The notes: generated by a model not told the origin, from the letters alone. A DNA stretch of 64,000 nucleotides from DASTSN01 sp035760665 (GCA_035760665.1 DASTSN010000104.1:1-64000), one strand, 5' to 3'; positions 26,877 to 35,270 are shown, numbered from the stretch's first letter. Numbers and translations: made by a program.

Positions 26877-27512
26877 ATGATCGAGGCTTTTTTGAAAGGA
26901 ATTACACTGGGCTTGCTGCTGAGTATATCAGTGGGGCCCGTGTTATTTTCCGTCATCAAGCAAAGCCTGAATAACGGCCATCGCGGCGGTATGGCTTTTG
27001 TACTCGGTGTTTCGGCTAGTGATATTACGCTGGTCCTTATCAGCAATGTCTTTACACAGCTTTTTAGTAGCTTAAGCAGTCACAGGGTGTTTATTGGCGT
27101 TGCCGGTAGTATTTTCCTGGTTGCAATGGGTATTTATTTCCTTTTTTTTAAAAAGATAAAAGTTGATAAAGAGGGTCAGTTGGTTATCAAGTTTCGTAAA
27201 CGTGACTATGCAAGGATTTTTTTCTCCGGTTTTTTTATGAATTTACTTAACCCGGCCGTATTTCTTTTCTGGCTCACCACCTCCACCACATTTATTAATC
27301 ACACCATACAGCAACGCCTGCTGATTTTTACAACCTGCCTGGTGCTGGTTTTATCGGGTGATATTGCCAAGGTGCTGCTGGCAGGTAAAATCCGAAAAAA
27401 ACTGACTCCGCACAATATTCATATCATCAACCGCATTAACGGTCTTGTGTTAGTGGGTTTTGGTATCGCCCTGATGTGGGGCCTGCTTGCTTACGCTAAC
27501 CACCTGGGGTAA
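26877..27512 (+). CDS. LysE-family amino-acid exporter
   Basis: The 211-residue inner-membrane protein has about six hydrophobic segments and the LysE/RhtB signature near its N-terminus (GITLGLLLSISVGPVLFSVIKQSLNNGHRGGMAFVLGVSASD). The NLLNPAVFLFWL motif near residue 122 is typical. Family members export amino acids or related small molecules by proton exchange; substrate is not predictable. The leader is very short after the upstream terminator. A secreted hypothetical gene follows after 46 bp in the same direction. Confidence 0.9.
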   Translation: MIEAFLKGITLGLLLSISVGPVLFSVIKQSLNNGHRGGMAFVLGVSASDITLVLISNVFTQLFSSLSSHRVFIGVAGSIFLVAMGIYFLFFKKIKVDKEGQLVIKFRKRDYARIFFSGFFMNLLNPAVFLFWLTTSTTFINHTIQQRLLIFTTCLVLVLSGDIAKVLLAGKIRKKLTPHNIHIINRINGLVLVGFGIALMWGLLAYANHLG

Positions 27513-27558
27513 TTATTTTTAACAAATAAGTTGCAGCAGGCGGCTTAAGTTTGAAGAT

Positions 27559-28104
27559 ATGGCTAAGAACCGGCAACTGCTCATACTCTTCGGGCTGTTC
27601 AGTCTCCAGCTTTGTTCTGCACAGCAGAGTTTCTTGTTTGTAAAAAAAAGGGGCCGGAAAGTAAAGACGTATTTTGAAGGCGACCGCTTAAAGATCCAGT
27701 CCCGTACGAATGACCTGCTTGATGGCACCATCACGTTGCTTCGTAACGATTCTGTTTATATCAATTCAATCGGATTTTCATCAGCTGCTATTCAAAAAAT
27801 CTTTTTAAAAAGAAAAACTCGCAAACCCTTTCCAATCGACGGCAGGCAGGCTTTGTATATTACCGGTGCAGTTGCCCTGTCCACATTTGGCATGACAGCG
27901 GCCGGATGGGAACCTGCGGGCCGCTCCTTGCTGTATTCTTCCACGATTGGTTTTGGACCCATTCTGCTGACGGCAGCTGCTCGCAAAATCAATCTGAAAC
28001 GAAAATATTACAGGATCGGAAAAAAATACAGGCTGCAGGTACTTGACTTTTATTTGCCTGACAAAAACCTGCCGCCAGGGTTACCCGCAGGCAAACGGTT
28101 TTGA
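27559..28104 (+). CDS. Secreted or membrane hypothetical protein
   Basis: The 181-residue protein begins with a signal peptide (NRQLLILFGLFSLQLCSAQQ). The mature part is basic, with a strand-rich segment (KVKTYFEGDRLKIQSRTNDLLDGTITLLRNDSVYINSIGF) reminiscent of small SH3-like or prealbumin folds. Two hydrophobic stretches at about 98-113 and 126-140 suggest that it is membrane-attached. No family is recognised. It precedes mtgA by 16 bp, so a role in the cell envelope is possible by context only. Confidence 0.65.
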   Translation: MAKNRQLLILFGLFSLQLCSAQQSFLFVKKRGRKVKTYFEGDRLKIQSRTNDLLDGTITLLRNDSVYINSIGFSSAAIQKIFLKRKTRKPFPIDGRQALYITGAVALSTFGMTAAGWEPAGRSLLYSSTIGFGPILLTAAARKINLKRKYYRIGKKYRLQVLDFYLPDKNLPPGLPAGKRF

Positions 28105-28120
28105 CTAATATTGCAGCTGT

Positions 28121-28837
28121 ATGAAAACCAAAGGACTTGTTCCACGCTTGTTGCGCAAACTGAAGCGAATACTCCTGATCCTTTTCATTGCTCAGTTTGT
28201 GTACATTATTTTATTAAAATGGATGGATCCGCCTGTTACGCTTACACAACTCGGCAGCTGGATAAGCGGCCATGGCTTAAAAAGAGATTATGTAGATAAG
28301 TCAGCAATGGCGCCTGCGGCAAAACTGGCAGTTATAGCTGCTGAAGATCAGTTATTTCCCGATCACAACGGTTTCGATTTTAAGTCGATTGAAAAAGCCA
28401 TGAAGCACAATCAAAAGAGTCAATCGCTCCATGGTGCCAGCACCATCAGCCAGCAGGTGGCTAAAAATGTGTTCCTGTGGCAGGGCCGCAGCTGGATCCG
28501 GAAAGGGTTTGAAGTGTATTTTACCTTTATGATTGAACAGATCTGGGGCAAAAAAAGAATACTTGAAGTATACCTGAACGTTATTCAAATGGGCGACGGG
28601 GTATTTGGCATTGAAGCGGCGGCAAAACATTATTTTAATAAATCCGCTGCTAATCTTTCCCGCCAGGAGTCAGCCATGATCGCAGCCTGTTTACCCAACC
28701 CGGTTCGCTACACGGTAAAACCACTTTCCTCCTATGTGGCAAACCGCTCGGGTTGGATTATGCGGCAGATGAATAACCTGGACAATGATCCCGATATCAG
28801 GGATCTCATTTATAATAAGCCTTCGGCAAAAAAATAA
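28121..28837 (+). CDS. mtgA: Monofunctional peptidoglycan transglycosylase
   Basis: MtgA polymerises lipid II into glycan strands at the periplasmic face of the inner membrane. The 238-residue product has one N-terminal membrane segment (about residues 17-35) and the GT51 motifs: VIAAEDQLFPDHNGFD with catalytic Glu75, HGASTISQQVAKNVFLW, KKRILEVYLNVIQMGDGVFGIEAAAKHYF, and AAKHYFNKSAANLSRQESAMIAACLPNPVRY. No penicillin-binding transpeptidase domain is present. The stop lies 1 bp from the stop of the convergent GT39 gene, with no terminator between them. Confidence 0.96.
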   Translation: MKTKGLVPRLLRKLKRILLILFIAQFVYIILLKWMDPPVTLTQLGSWISGHGLKRDYVDKSAMAPAAKLAVIAAEDQLFPDHNGFDFKSIEKAMKHNQKSQSLHGASTISQQVAKNVFLWQGRSWIRKGFEVYFTFMIEQIWGKKRILEVYLNVIQMGDGVFGIEAAAKHYFNKSAANLSRQESAMIAACLPNPVRYTVKPLSSYVANRSGWIMRQMNNLDNDPDIRDLIYNKPSAKK

Positions 28838-28838
28838 A

Positions 28839-30503
28839 CTATTCTACAATCAGCCGGATTTTATCGCTGTTATGGGTCGGCGGATTCTGCCCGGCCCCTA
28901 TCGCAAAACGCAGGTAATATTCTCCTTGGGGTATATCAATATGAATGACAGCATTCCTGTTTTGCGGGGCAGCTAAAAATTCCAGGTTCTGCGCTATGAT
29001 AAAATCTTTCACCCAGCCATTTTTATTGAAAACGGCAATACGCAGATCGCCTGCAGGGTGATTGCTTTCAATAAATTGTGCATACCGGTAAGGCACATTC
29101 GGAAAATAGGTGATTGACAGAGAATCGCCCTGCCTGGCCTGGTAAAGTTTTTTCGAAGGTCTTATATCAATTTTGGCAAATGACGCAAAGGCTGAGTCGT
29201 ACCGGTAGCCAATCCAGCCGATAGCAGTGAACAAGGAATCCTGATAATATCCCGTACGATCGGTATCGAGGATGTACACAGGTTTGCCTAACAGGGAATC
29301 TTCAACCGGCCAGAGATTATAATTGTTTTTCCTGCCACGGTACGTATTTAGCGAATACGCCATTTGGCCGGTGTAAAACCAGTATTTAGAGGCCCGCTGG
29401 TAAGAACTGTAGAATACAACGGGCAGACCTTTGGTAATCTTTTTCATATTGCCCGGCCAGCCCTGCCAGGAATGATACCGTTCTTTGATTACGCCGACAG
29501 GAATAAAATCTACAATAAGTGCAGCCCGGGCTATCAGCACAAGTACAACAGTGAACGGCAATAAACGGTATAAAATTTTTTGCCATTTTTTTCTGTCGGC
29601 TAAAAAATTATGACTTAGCACCACCAGGGGTACCAGCACGGGAGATGTCCAGTTGGCTTCCACTTTGCCTTTGAACGTGCTGAGGAAAAAAAAGAGATAG
29701 ATACCGGCCAGGGTAAACTTCAGTGCTTTTTCAGTGCTGTTGTGTATTCTGCAGTAAAAAGCTGCAGGCAACAGCACGAAACCTGCAATGGGTCCCGGCA
29801 GTAGTAATTGCCCCGTGATGTAATCCAGTGTGTGGGATAGTTTATAGGGATTCACATTGCTTTCAAATAAATGGTAACGAACGCTTATCCATTCGTGCTG
29901 ATACTGCCACCACAGGTGGGGGACAAACAATACCAGTGCTACAATCCCTGCTAAATACGTTTGGTAGCGTATAAATAATTTACGATCTGACAGCAGGACA
30001 AAGAACACAATCAGCACCCCGTGATATTTGCTATACAGCAACAGCGCCGTAACAAGCCCTAATAAAAGGGTATTGGTGAAAGATTTGTTTTCGGAGAATT
30101 TTTTAAAATAAACGAAGAATAGGGCTGTAAAAAATATCAGTGGCGTATCCGGTACCGCCATGAATCCACCCAATTGAAGGGCTGCAAGGGAAAGGGCGAT
30201 TGCATAGAATAAAAAAGGTTTTTGCCTGCGGAGTAACTGCTCAATGAGGAGTAATGTTCCTGTATTCATCAGGGCTGCCAGTAACCGAACACCCAGTTCG
30301 TTATGAAAAACAGCGTAACCGATACGTACCATCAGGGCAATCATTGGCGGATGATCGAAATAGCCCCAGTCGAGGTAATGACTGTAAACCCAGTAGTAGG
30401 CTTCGTCATCAATGAGTTCCGTAAAGCCTGATTGCACAAGGGCCAGCAGCAACCACAATCCGTAGAAAACAAATCGATGATATTTAGTCATAAACGCTTT
30501 CAT
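28839..30503 (-). CDS. GT39-type glycosyltransferase (ArnT-like membrane protein)
   Basis: The 554-residue membrane protein has about ten to twelve hydrophobic segments in the first 360 residues and the GT39/PMT_2 motif near the N-terminus: LIDDEAYYWVYSHYLDWGYFDHPPM, with the acidic pair Asp-Asp-Glu expected to face the periplasm. A GxxVxxPDTPLIFF segment follows near residue 112. The C-terminal third is soluble and strand-rich. Members transfer sugars from polyprenyl-phosphate donors to lipid A, proteins or glycolipids; the acceptor here is unknown. It heads a minus-strand group with the nadR-like and pnuC genes upstream, separated by only 15 bp. Confidence 0.88.
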   Translation of the reverse strand: MKAFMTKYHRFVFYGLWLLLALVQSGFTELIDDEAYYWVYSHYLDWGYFDHPPMIALMVRIGYAVFHNELGVRLLAALMNTGTLLLIEQLLRRQKPFLFYAIALSLAALQLGGFMAVPDTPLIFFTALFFVYFKKFSENKSFTNTLLLGLVTALLLYSKYHGVLIVFFVLLSDRKLFIRYQTYLAGIVALVLFVPHLWWQYQHEWISVRYHLFESNVNPYKLSHTLDYITGQLLLPGPIAGFVLLPAAFYCRIHNSTEKALKFTLAGIYLFFFLSTFKGKVEANWTSPVLVPLVVLSHNFLADRKKWQKILYRLLPFTVVLVLIARAALIVDFIPVGVIKERYHSWQGWPGNMKKITKGLPVVFYSSYQRASKYWFYTGQMAYSLNTYRGRKNNYNLWPVEDSLLGKPVYILDTDRTGYYQDSLFTAIGWIGYRYDSAFASFAKIDIRPSKKLYQARQGDSLSITYFPNVPYRYAQFIESNHPAGDLRIAVFNKNGWVKDFIIAQNLEFLAAPQNRNAVIHIDIPQGEYYLRFAIGAGQNPPTHNSDKIRLIVE

Positions 30504-30518
30504 GCAGCGAAAGTGAAA

Positions 30519-31073
30519 TTAAAATGTTTCTTCCTTTAAAAGCCTGTCTACGGCCACAACAGCTTTTTCAAACCGTTCGGTATAATTGCCGCTGATATCG
30601 ACCCACGGTGTGGATTGATTCACCATCAGGTCCTTGTAAATTTTATATAATATCCTTCTGGTTTCCAGGTCCGGATATTCTCTTAATTCATCCTTTACCC
30701 ACGGCAAATCCACGTTGCACAACAGATAAAGATCGTATTGCCGTGTAATAATTTCATCCAGTACATAGCGATGACATTTGCCAAAAACAAATTCGCACCA
30801 CACCTTCATCACGTACATATCTGTATCAATAAACAGCGGGTTTGCCCCAGCAGCAGTCTGACGAGTTGCCAGCTCTGCGGAATATTTGTCTTCCAGTTCA
30901 AGCTGTCCGCGGGCAATTGCCAGCAGGTCTTCAAACTGATAGTTTTTTCCGTGTAATAAGAGGTATTCTCTTGCATATTCCGGGCACCAGCTGGTATGAT
31001 AATGTGCTGCCAGCTGCTCGCATAATGTACTTTTACCGGTTGATTCCGGACCTATGATTACAATTTTTTTCAT
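30519..31073 (-). CDS. NadR-like AAA ATPase / ribosylnicotinamide kinase
   Basis: The 184-residue protein resembles the C-terminal ribosylnicotinamide kinase domain of NadR, which phosphorylates nicotinamide riboside to NMN. It has a Walker A motif GPESTGKST (residues 8-16), a PEYAREYL segment, and DTDMYVMKVW in the Walker B position, followed by the LID-like YDLYLLCNVDLPWVKDELREYP. The N-terminal adenylyltransferase and DNA-binding domains of full NadR are absent. The ATG at 31073 is chosen because the extended frame lacks homology. pnuC lies 4 bp upstream, which strongly supports the riboside kinase role: import then phosphorylation. Confidence 0.9.
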   Translation of the reverse strand: MKKIVIIGPESTGKSTLCEQLAAHYHTSWCPEYAREYLLLHGKNYQFEDLLAIARGQLELEDKYSAELATRQTAAGANPLFIDTDMYVMKVWCEFVFGKCHRYVLDEIITRQYDLYLLCNVDLPWVKDELREYPDLETRRILYKIYKDLMVNQSTPWVDISGNYTERFEKAVVAVDRLLKEETF

Positions 31074-31077
31074 AAGC

Positions 31078-31713
31078 TTACTGCAAGTTAGTCTGCCTGC
31101 TTCTTTTTGCCCGTTTCCTCCACTCCAGCAATCCAAACACCGCCATCACCAACAGTACCAGGTAGTATACACTGGTAAACACATAATGTTTTACAAAATA
31201 CAGGGGAATGGATGCAATGTTGGTAGCTATCCACCAGTACCAGCTTTCCACTTTTTTTCTTGTCATTAGCCACATGCCGGTAAAGGCTGTGGAAGAGGCA
31301 AAGGCATCGGCCCAGGGAATGGCGCCGGGTGCAAAATCTTTTTTCAGGTATGTGAGCAGGAGGTAGATGGTAATATAAAAAGAGGCTGCAAAAAGCAGCT
31401 GGTACATCCACCAGCGCTTATCCGAATACGTTACATGCACGACCGGCTGCTGTTGCTGGTTTTTCCGGGTCCATACGATCCAGCCGTAAATGCTCATGAT
31501 GGTATAGTAGAGGTTTACACTGGCTTCTCCCAGCAGGCTGCCTTTAATGCTTAAGTACACATAAAAAATTGTATTGATAAGCCCTGTGGGATAAACAAGA
31601 ATATTTTCTGTACGGGAAAACCAGACACTGATGATACCGGAAAATACAGCCATATATTCCAGCCACCCGGTTTGTTGCATGCCTTCAATGAACTGTTGAT
31701 AGATGTCGTGCAA
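31078..31713 (-). CDS. pnuC: Nicotinamide riboside transporter PnuC
   Basis: PnuC is an inner-membrane facilitator for nicotinamide riboside uptake. The 211-residue product has seven or eight hydrophobic segments and the family core: LEYMAVFSGIISVWFSRTENILVYPTGLINTIFYVYL, then YTIMSIYGWIVWTRK and the C-terminal ESWYWWIATNIASIPLYFVKHYVFTSVYYLVLL, with the WxxxN motif of the substrate site. It is paired with the nadR-like kinase 4 bp downstream, forming an NAD precursor salvage operon. A -7 element TACATTTG lies 18 nt upstream, and no thiamine or NAD riboswitch is seen. Confidence 0.95.
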   Translation of the reverse strand: MHDIYQQFIEGMQQTGWLEYMAVFSGIISVWFSRTENILVYPTGLINTIFYVYLSIKGSLLGEASVNLYYTIMSIYGWIVWTRKNQQQQPVVHVTYSDKRWWMYQLLFAASFYITIYLLLTYLKKDFAPGAIPWADAFASSTAFTGMWLMTRKKVESWYWWIATNIASIPLYFVKHYVFTSVYYLVLLVMAVFGLLEWRKRAKRSRQTNLQ

Positions 31714-31730
31714 GTTCAGCTAAAATTTAG

Positions 31731-31738
31731 CAAATGTA
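31731..31738 (-). promoter_or_regulatory. -7 promoter element of pnuC
   Basis: The minus strand reads TACATTTG, an exact TAnnTTTG match between the upstream M23 gene stop and the pnuC ATG. No -33 element is evident. Confidence 0.4.
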
Positions 31739-31749
31739 CAGCCGGCAAA

Positions 31750-32352
31750 TTAATTCGCCGGTTTTCGGTAGGCTTTCATGGTGCGTAAATACCGTGGACC
31801 TCTTTTTGTCTGAAACCGTGTGGGTATCTGTTGCCATTGACCGCTGCGGCTAACAGTCCATACCAGGAAATGGAGGTGGGGAAAAGCTGCGTAACCTGTT
31901 TTTCCACTCAGCCCGATTACCTGCCCCTGTTTTACCGAATCACCCACTGCAACCAGCGCCCCTTTTTTTTGTAAATGCCAATAGCCGGCACGGGAACCAT
32001 CGCTGTGCTGAATGATGAGAAAATTGCCATAGGGCCTGTATTTACGGTTCCAGCCACCCTTATTGCCATCTTCTTTCAACCGGATAACCACACCATCCCT
32101 TGCAGCACAAATTTTTGTTCCTTTTTTCATTTTAAAATCCAGCGCTGCCCGTTCCTTGTGTGAGAAACGACTGAAATAACCCTGCACCAGCCAATGTGAA
32201 TGATCAATTTCATACGGTAGCGCATATACATAACTGCTATCATCTTTTAAAATGCCTTTTCGTAGCAGCCTTGTTTCCCGGCGTAACGGGTTTTTGCTGA
32301 CACTGCAGGCGGCAAAATAATAACAGCACAGTACTACAAGCATCCATCTCAT
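31750..32352 (-). CDS. M23-family metallopeptidase, lipoprotein
   Basis: The 200-residue product begins with a lipoprotein signal (WMLVVLCCYYFAAC, lipobox Cys near residue 16) and carries an M23 LytM domain. Visible zinc ligands: SHKERAALDF (HxxxxxxxD pattern, His64 and Asp72) and the HLHF motif near residue 162. GYWHLQKKGALVAVGDSVKQGQVIGLSGKTGYAAFPHLHF is the usual core. Active M23 enzymes cut peptidoglycan cross-links; the gene is placed in a group of envelope functions. The protein is shorter than many M23 peptidases and lacks coiled coils or LysM repeats. Confidence 0.88.
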   Translation of the reverse strand: MRWMLVVLCCYYFAACSVSKNPLRRETRLLRKGILKDDSSYVYALPYEIDHSHWLVQGYFSRFSHKERAALDFKMKKGTKICAARDGVVIRLKEDGNKGGWNRKYRPYGNFLIIQHSDGSRAGYWHLQKKGALVAVGDSVKQGQVIGLSGKTGYAAFPHLHFLVWTVSRSGQWQQIPTRFQTKRGPRYLRTMKAYRKPAN

Positions 32353-32407
32353 TCTGTAAAAATAAGTAGCCGGGGAGTAGGAACAGGCAGTTGCTAAAAC
32401 CGGTATC

Positions 32408-32923
32408 TCATTCCTCGCACATTTTCTTCAGGTTGTCAAGGCCTTTGTCGAACTGGTGGTTGAGATTTTTCCTGATCAGCGGCCCCATCAAGCGGGCAAT
32501 AGGCCAGGGCAGTTTACCGCTGTTTTGCCAGGTTACTTTTGTATCATTGTCACCCCATGGTTCAAAAAGCCAGTTGTCGCTGGCCTTGCTTTTCCACGGT
32601 TTTAAAAATTCGAGAATGAAGTGAATATGTCGCTGATCAATATCCCGCACTGTCAGGCTGCCCACGCCTACTTTTTTCCCTTTCCAGCTGTATTGATGTC
32701 CTGCTGTGCCAGGCTCTCCTGTAATCTGGTGTTGTGCCGAGGGATCAGATTGTTGCCAGGGGTTCCATTGGGCATAAAAATGCAAGTTACCAACCCGGCC
32801 CATGACTTCGCCGGCCGGTTTTTTTATGATAACGGTTTTTTCAATATTATACATGCCGGGCAGTAGCGAGGCTGCCACCAGTAAGATGATAATCAGGGCA
32901 AGAAATATATAAATGAATATCAT
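32408..32923 (-). CDS. Membrane-anchored SRPBCC-family protein
   Basis: The 171-residue protein has one N-terminal membrane segment (residues 3-23) and then a SRPBCC/polyketide-cyclase-like domain: IEKTVIIKKPAGEVMGRVGNLHFYAQWNPWQQ is the typical opening. The middle contains SLTVRDIDQRHIHFILEFLKPWKSKASDNWLFEP and it closes with a long helix. Proteins of this layout are common in Bacteroidota and usually unannotated beyond the fold. It lies downstream of nfu but beyond a terminator, so it is likely a separate unit. The ligand is unknown. Confidence 0.82.
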   Translation of the reverse strand: MIFIYIFLALIIILLVAASLLPGMYNIEKTVIIKKPAGEVMGRVGNLHFYAQWNPWQQSDPSAQHQITGEPGTAGHQYSWKGKKVGVGSLTVRDIDQRHIHFILEFLKPWKSKASDNWLFEPWGDNDTKVTWQNSGKLPWPIARLMGPLIRKNLNHQFDKGLDNLKKMCEE

Positions 32924-32976
32924 ATGGCAATATTTAATGAAAATTACGGAAAGCCATTGTGTCCGTCAAGGCATTT

Positions 32977-33011
32977 AAAAAATAAAAGCGCCAGGGAAAA
33001 CCGGCGCTTTT
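32977..33011 (-). terminator. Rho-independent terminator of the Nfu gene
   Basis: AAAAGCGCC (32984-32992) and GGCGCTTTT (33003-33011) form a 9-bp stem with a 10-nt loop. On the minus strand a T-rich run follows. Confidence 0.85.
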
Positions 33012-33036
33012 GAAAAGGTTTATTCAAAAAATTCAA

Positions 33037-33633
33037 TTATTCTGCTTCTGCCACTACTTCCTTTACTTCCGGAATCATGCGTTTCATCATACCTTCTATT
33101 CCGGCTTTCAGCGTTATCATGGACGAAGGACAACCGCTGCAGCTTCCCTGCAGCATCAGGTTTACCACACCATCGTCATAGCTTTTAAACTGAATAGCCC
33201 CACCATCCATTTCCACGGCCGGACGTACATAGTTGTCAAGGAGTTCTTTTATACGCTTCACAACATCGGTATCATCGGCAGCAACTGTATTGCTGCTTTC
33301 GGGCTTGATGGTGGCCACCTCTTCTTCGTTGATAACCGGTTTGCCCTCTTCGAGGTATTCTTTTAAAAACTGCCGGATTGCGGCATTTACATCGTTCCAG
33401 TCTGTTTCTGGTGTTTTAGTCAGCGTTACAAAGTTGCTGGCAATAAATACAGCCTTAATAAACGGAAAACCAAACAGTTCTACAGCCAATGGAGAGGGGC
33501 CGGCACTTTCAATATCAGGAAAATCAATGCTTTTTCCGGGGTATAAAAGTTTGTTGGCGACAAACTTCATCGTTTCCGGGTTAGGCGTCATTTCTGTATA
33601 AATGCTGATAATGGGATTTCCTGTTTTAATCAT
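33037..33633 (-). CDS. NifU-family iron-sulfur carrier (Nfu type)
   Basis: The 198-residue protein has the two Nfu domains. The N-terminal part (ISIYTEMTPNPETMKFVANKLL ... SPLAVELFGFPFIKAVFIASNFVTLTK) is the Nfu_N scaffold domain. The C-terminal NifU domain contains VRPAVEMDGGAIQF and the cluster-binding motif C165-x2-C168 (GSCSGCPSS). Nfu proteins deliver 4Fe-4S clusters to apoproteins in the cytosol. ATG 33633 is favoured over the earlier ATG at 33657, which would overlap the -7 element at 33655-33662. The gene is single, with a terminator just downstream. Confidence 0.93.
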   Translation of the reverse strand: MIKTGNPIISIYTEMTPNPETMKFVANKLLYPGKSIDFPDIESAGPSPLAVELFGFPFIKAVFIASNFVTLTKTPETDWNDVNAAIRQFLKEYLEEGKPVINEEEVATIKPESSNTVAADDTDVVKRIKELLDNYVRPAVEMDGGAIQFKSYDDGVVNLMLQGSCSGCPSSMITLKAGIEGMMKRMIPEVKEVVAEAE

Positions 33634-33654
33634 AAACTCAAACGATTTAATGTG

Positions 33655-33662
33655 CAAAAATA
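33655..33662 (-). promoter_or_regulatory. -7 promoter element of the Nfu gene
   Basis: The minus strand reads TATTTTTG, an exact match to TAnnTTTG, 22 nt before the ATG at 33633. It overlaps the alternative ATG at 33657 and so argues against that start. Confidence 0.5.
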
Positions 33663-33708
33663 ACGATTATCCTGCCATGATGTTTACGATTACCGGAAAG
33701 GGGTTTTT

Positions 33709-34353
33709 TTAAGCTAAATGATCCTCCTGTAGCTGTGACAGCAATTCTTTCAGCCCCCGGATGTGCCGGCCATAGAGCCGGTAGGCCCACCAGCGGTTGC
33801 AGCGCCAGGCCAGGGCAAAAATGACTGCAATCGCGGCTATCCAAAGCAGTATTAGTAAAGGGGGAAAATAGCCTTGTACGGGAAAGAAAAACAGCTTGCT
33901 GCTGGCCGTCGGCATTTTTTTATAAAAAACAAAAGCCAGGAAGATAATGGTCAGCGGTACAAGAGCTGTGCCGCCCAAAAGGTAAAAATGTACATACTTC
34001 TCCAGTGTAATCAATTGCTGCTGCAGGTTGTTCTTTACCGGGAAACCGGCACAGTCCATACCGCGTAACAATGCATATTTACGGTAAAAGTAGCCGGCGA
34101 AGACAAGTAATAAGATGCTGTATGCCCAGGTAATTTCGCGGAACCAGCCATGAAAGGCGAAAAAATAATACACGGCCACACAACCGAAAAGAAGAATGAC
34201 AAGCAACAGTTCGGTCATCACGTTTCGTTTCATTTTGGCAATGATTGATTTAGATGACCGGGTAAGCAGGTTTGCAATATTTTCTTCGCCGGGCACTTTT
34301 ACCAGGGTTTCTTCCAAATCAACCCAAATTGTTTTCAGGTGCTCAATATCCAT
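33709..34353 (-). CDS. Membrane protein overlapping the ECF sigma gene (candidate anti-sigma factor)
   Basis: The 214-residue protein has a cytosolic N-terminus (MDIEHLKTIWVDLEETLVKVPGEENIANLLTRSSKSIIAKMKRN) and four hydrophobic segments at about 46-65, 72-92, 122-145 and 160-182. It overlaps the 3' end of the ECF sigma gene by 11 bp, so it is translationally coupled to it. Membrane proteins in this position commonly restrain the sigma factor. No zinc anti-sigma motif (HxxxCxxC) is present, so the anti-sigma role is inferred from context alone. Confidence 0.75.
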   Translation of the reverse strand: MDIEHLKTIWVDLEETLVKVPGEENIANLLTRSSKSIIAKMKRNVMTELLLVILLFGCVAVYYFFAFHGWFREITWAYSILLLVFAGYFYRKYALLRGMDCAGFPVKNNLQQQLITLEKYVHFYLLGGTALVPLTIIFLAFVFYKKMPTASSKLFFFPVQGYFPPLLILLWIAAIAVIFALAWRCNRWWAYRLYGRHIRGLKELLSQLQEDHLA

Positions 34354-34846
34354 ATGATCCAGCTTTTGTGAGGTTACGTAATTTCTCTTTTATCCGGTTC
34401 ATTTTCACCCGCAGGTTGTTTTGATTGATGCCAAGAATATCTTCCATTTCTTCGTAGCTCTTATTATCAAGATAGAGCATGACAAGGGCTTTTTCAATGT
34501 CTGATAATTGCCGGAGAGCCGAATACAATAATTCCAGTTTTTCTGCCTGATCACTGGTTTCGTTCACCTCCGCAATATCGCTAACGTTATAATCTGTGGT
34601 AGAAGCTCTAATCCTGATTTGTTTTTTTCGTAAGTCTGAAATAGCCGTGTTTAGCGCTACCCGGTACATCCATGTAGAAGCTTTGGATTCGTTTCTAAAC
34701 TTTGGCAGTGATTTCCAAAGCTGGATGATAATCTCCTGGAAGAGGTCTTGCCGGTCGTGCAGGGTTTGACAGTAAAGGGTACAGATTTTTTGAATCAATC
34801 CTTTATGCTGGTGAATGAGCTGTATAAATTCATCCTGTGTCATTGT
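34343..34846 (-). CDS. ECF-type RNA polymerase sigma factor
   Basis: The 167-residue product has the two ECF regions: sigma2 (HKGLIQKICTLYCQTLHDRQDLFQEIIIQLWKSLPKFRNESKASTWMYRVALNTAISDLRK) and sigma4 (LSDIEKALVMLYLDNKSYEEMEDILGINQNNLRVKMNRIKEKLRNL). It directs RNA polymerase to its own promoter class. Starts at 34888 and 34864 are possible, but a promoter-like element TGTAAC-N16-CGACCTATT occupies 34898-34868, so the earlier starts lie upstream of or within 5 nt of it. ATG 34846 is therefore preferred. The same element stands before both 27-residue peptide genes near 44.1-44.6 kb, suggesting autoregulation and a small regulon. Confidence 0.9.
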   Translation of the reverse strand, partial: TMTQDEFIQLIHQHKGLIQKICTLYCQTLHDRQDLFQEIIIQLWKSLPKFRNESKASTWMYRVALNTAISDLRKKQIRIRASTTDYNVSDIAEVNETSDQAEKLELLYSALRQLSDIEKALVMLYLDNKSYEEMEDILGINQNNLRVKMNRIKEKLRNLTKAGSYGY

Positions 34847-34867
34847 ACCTTGCAAAGCGAACATTTC

Positions 34868-34898
34868 AATAGGTCGGCTGTTGAGCAAAATTGTTACA
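34868..34898 (-). promoter_or_regulatory. Putative ECF promoter of the sigma gene
   Basis: On the minus strand TGTAAC (34898-34893), a 16-nt spacer and CGACCTATT (34876-34868) match the elements before the two micropeptide genes with identical spacing. AAC in -35 and CG(T/A)C in -10 is the usual ECF pattern. It lies 22 nt before ATG 34846. Confidence 0.6.
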
Positions 34899-34913
34899 AA
34901 ATAATGCGTATTT

Positions 34914-35270
34914 ATGAAGAAAATATATCATCTCGCGACCTGCAGTACCTGCCAGCGAATTATCAGCGAAACAAAAATTGACCAAAAAGGCTTTCAAATG
35001 CAGGATATTAAAACAGAGAAGATTACCCCTGCCCAGCTTGATGAAATGAAAAAAATGGCCGGCAGTTACGAAGCTTTGTTTAGCCGCCGGGCTATCAAGT
35101 ATAAAGAGCTTGGCTTAAAAGATCAGCCACTGACTGAGAAAGATTTCCGGAAGTATATTTTACAGGAGTATACCTTTTTAAAGCGGCCCGTGGTGATTGC
35201 GGGTAATAAAATATTTGTGGGCAGTGAGAAGAAAACAATAGAAGCGCTAAAGCAGGCCCTGATGGACTGA
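34914..35270 (+). CDS. ArsC/Spx-family thioredoxin-fold protein
   Basis: The 118-residue protein has the ArsC/Spx fold and length. Cys10 and Cys13 (LATCSTCQRII) form a CxxC redox pair near the N-terminus, followed by the segment FLKRPVVIAGNKIFVG near residue 88 typical of the family. ArsC proteins reduce arsenate with glutathione or thioredoxin, and Spx proteins bind RNA polymerase; in Bacteroidota many members have neither function proven. The usual downstream arginine triplet of ArsC is not obvious. It is divergent from the ECF sigma gene with 67 bp between the two starts, so the two may share control of redox or envelope stress. Confidence 0.85.
   Translation: MKKIYHLATCSTCQRIISETKIDQKGFQMQDIKTEKITPAQLDEMKKMAGSYEALFSRRAIKYKELGLKDQPLTEKDFRKYILQEYTFLKRPVVIAGNKIFVGSEKKTIEALKQALMD

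Noticed and set aside
30519..31136. Longer start for the nadR-like gene at 31136
   Set aside because: The 21 extra residues overlap the pnuC coding region and lack similarity; ATG 31073 starts directly with the Walker A strand.
34846..34888. Longer starts of the ECF sigma gene at 34888 and 34864
   Set aside because: The promoter-like element at 34898-34868 would place the first start upstream of the transcript and the second within about 5 nt of the -10 element; ATG 34846 begins the conserved region.
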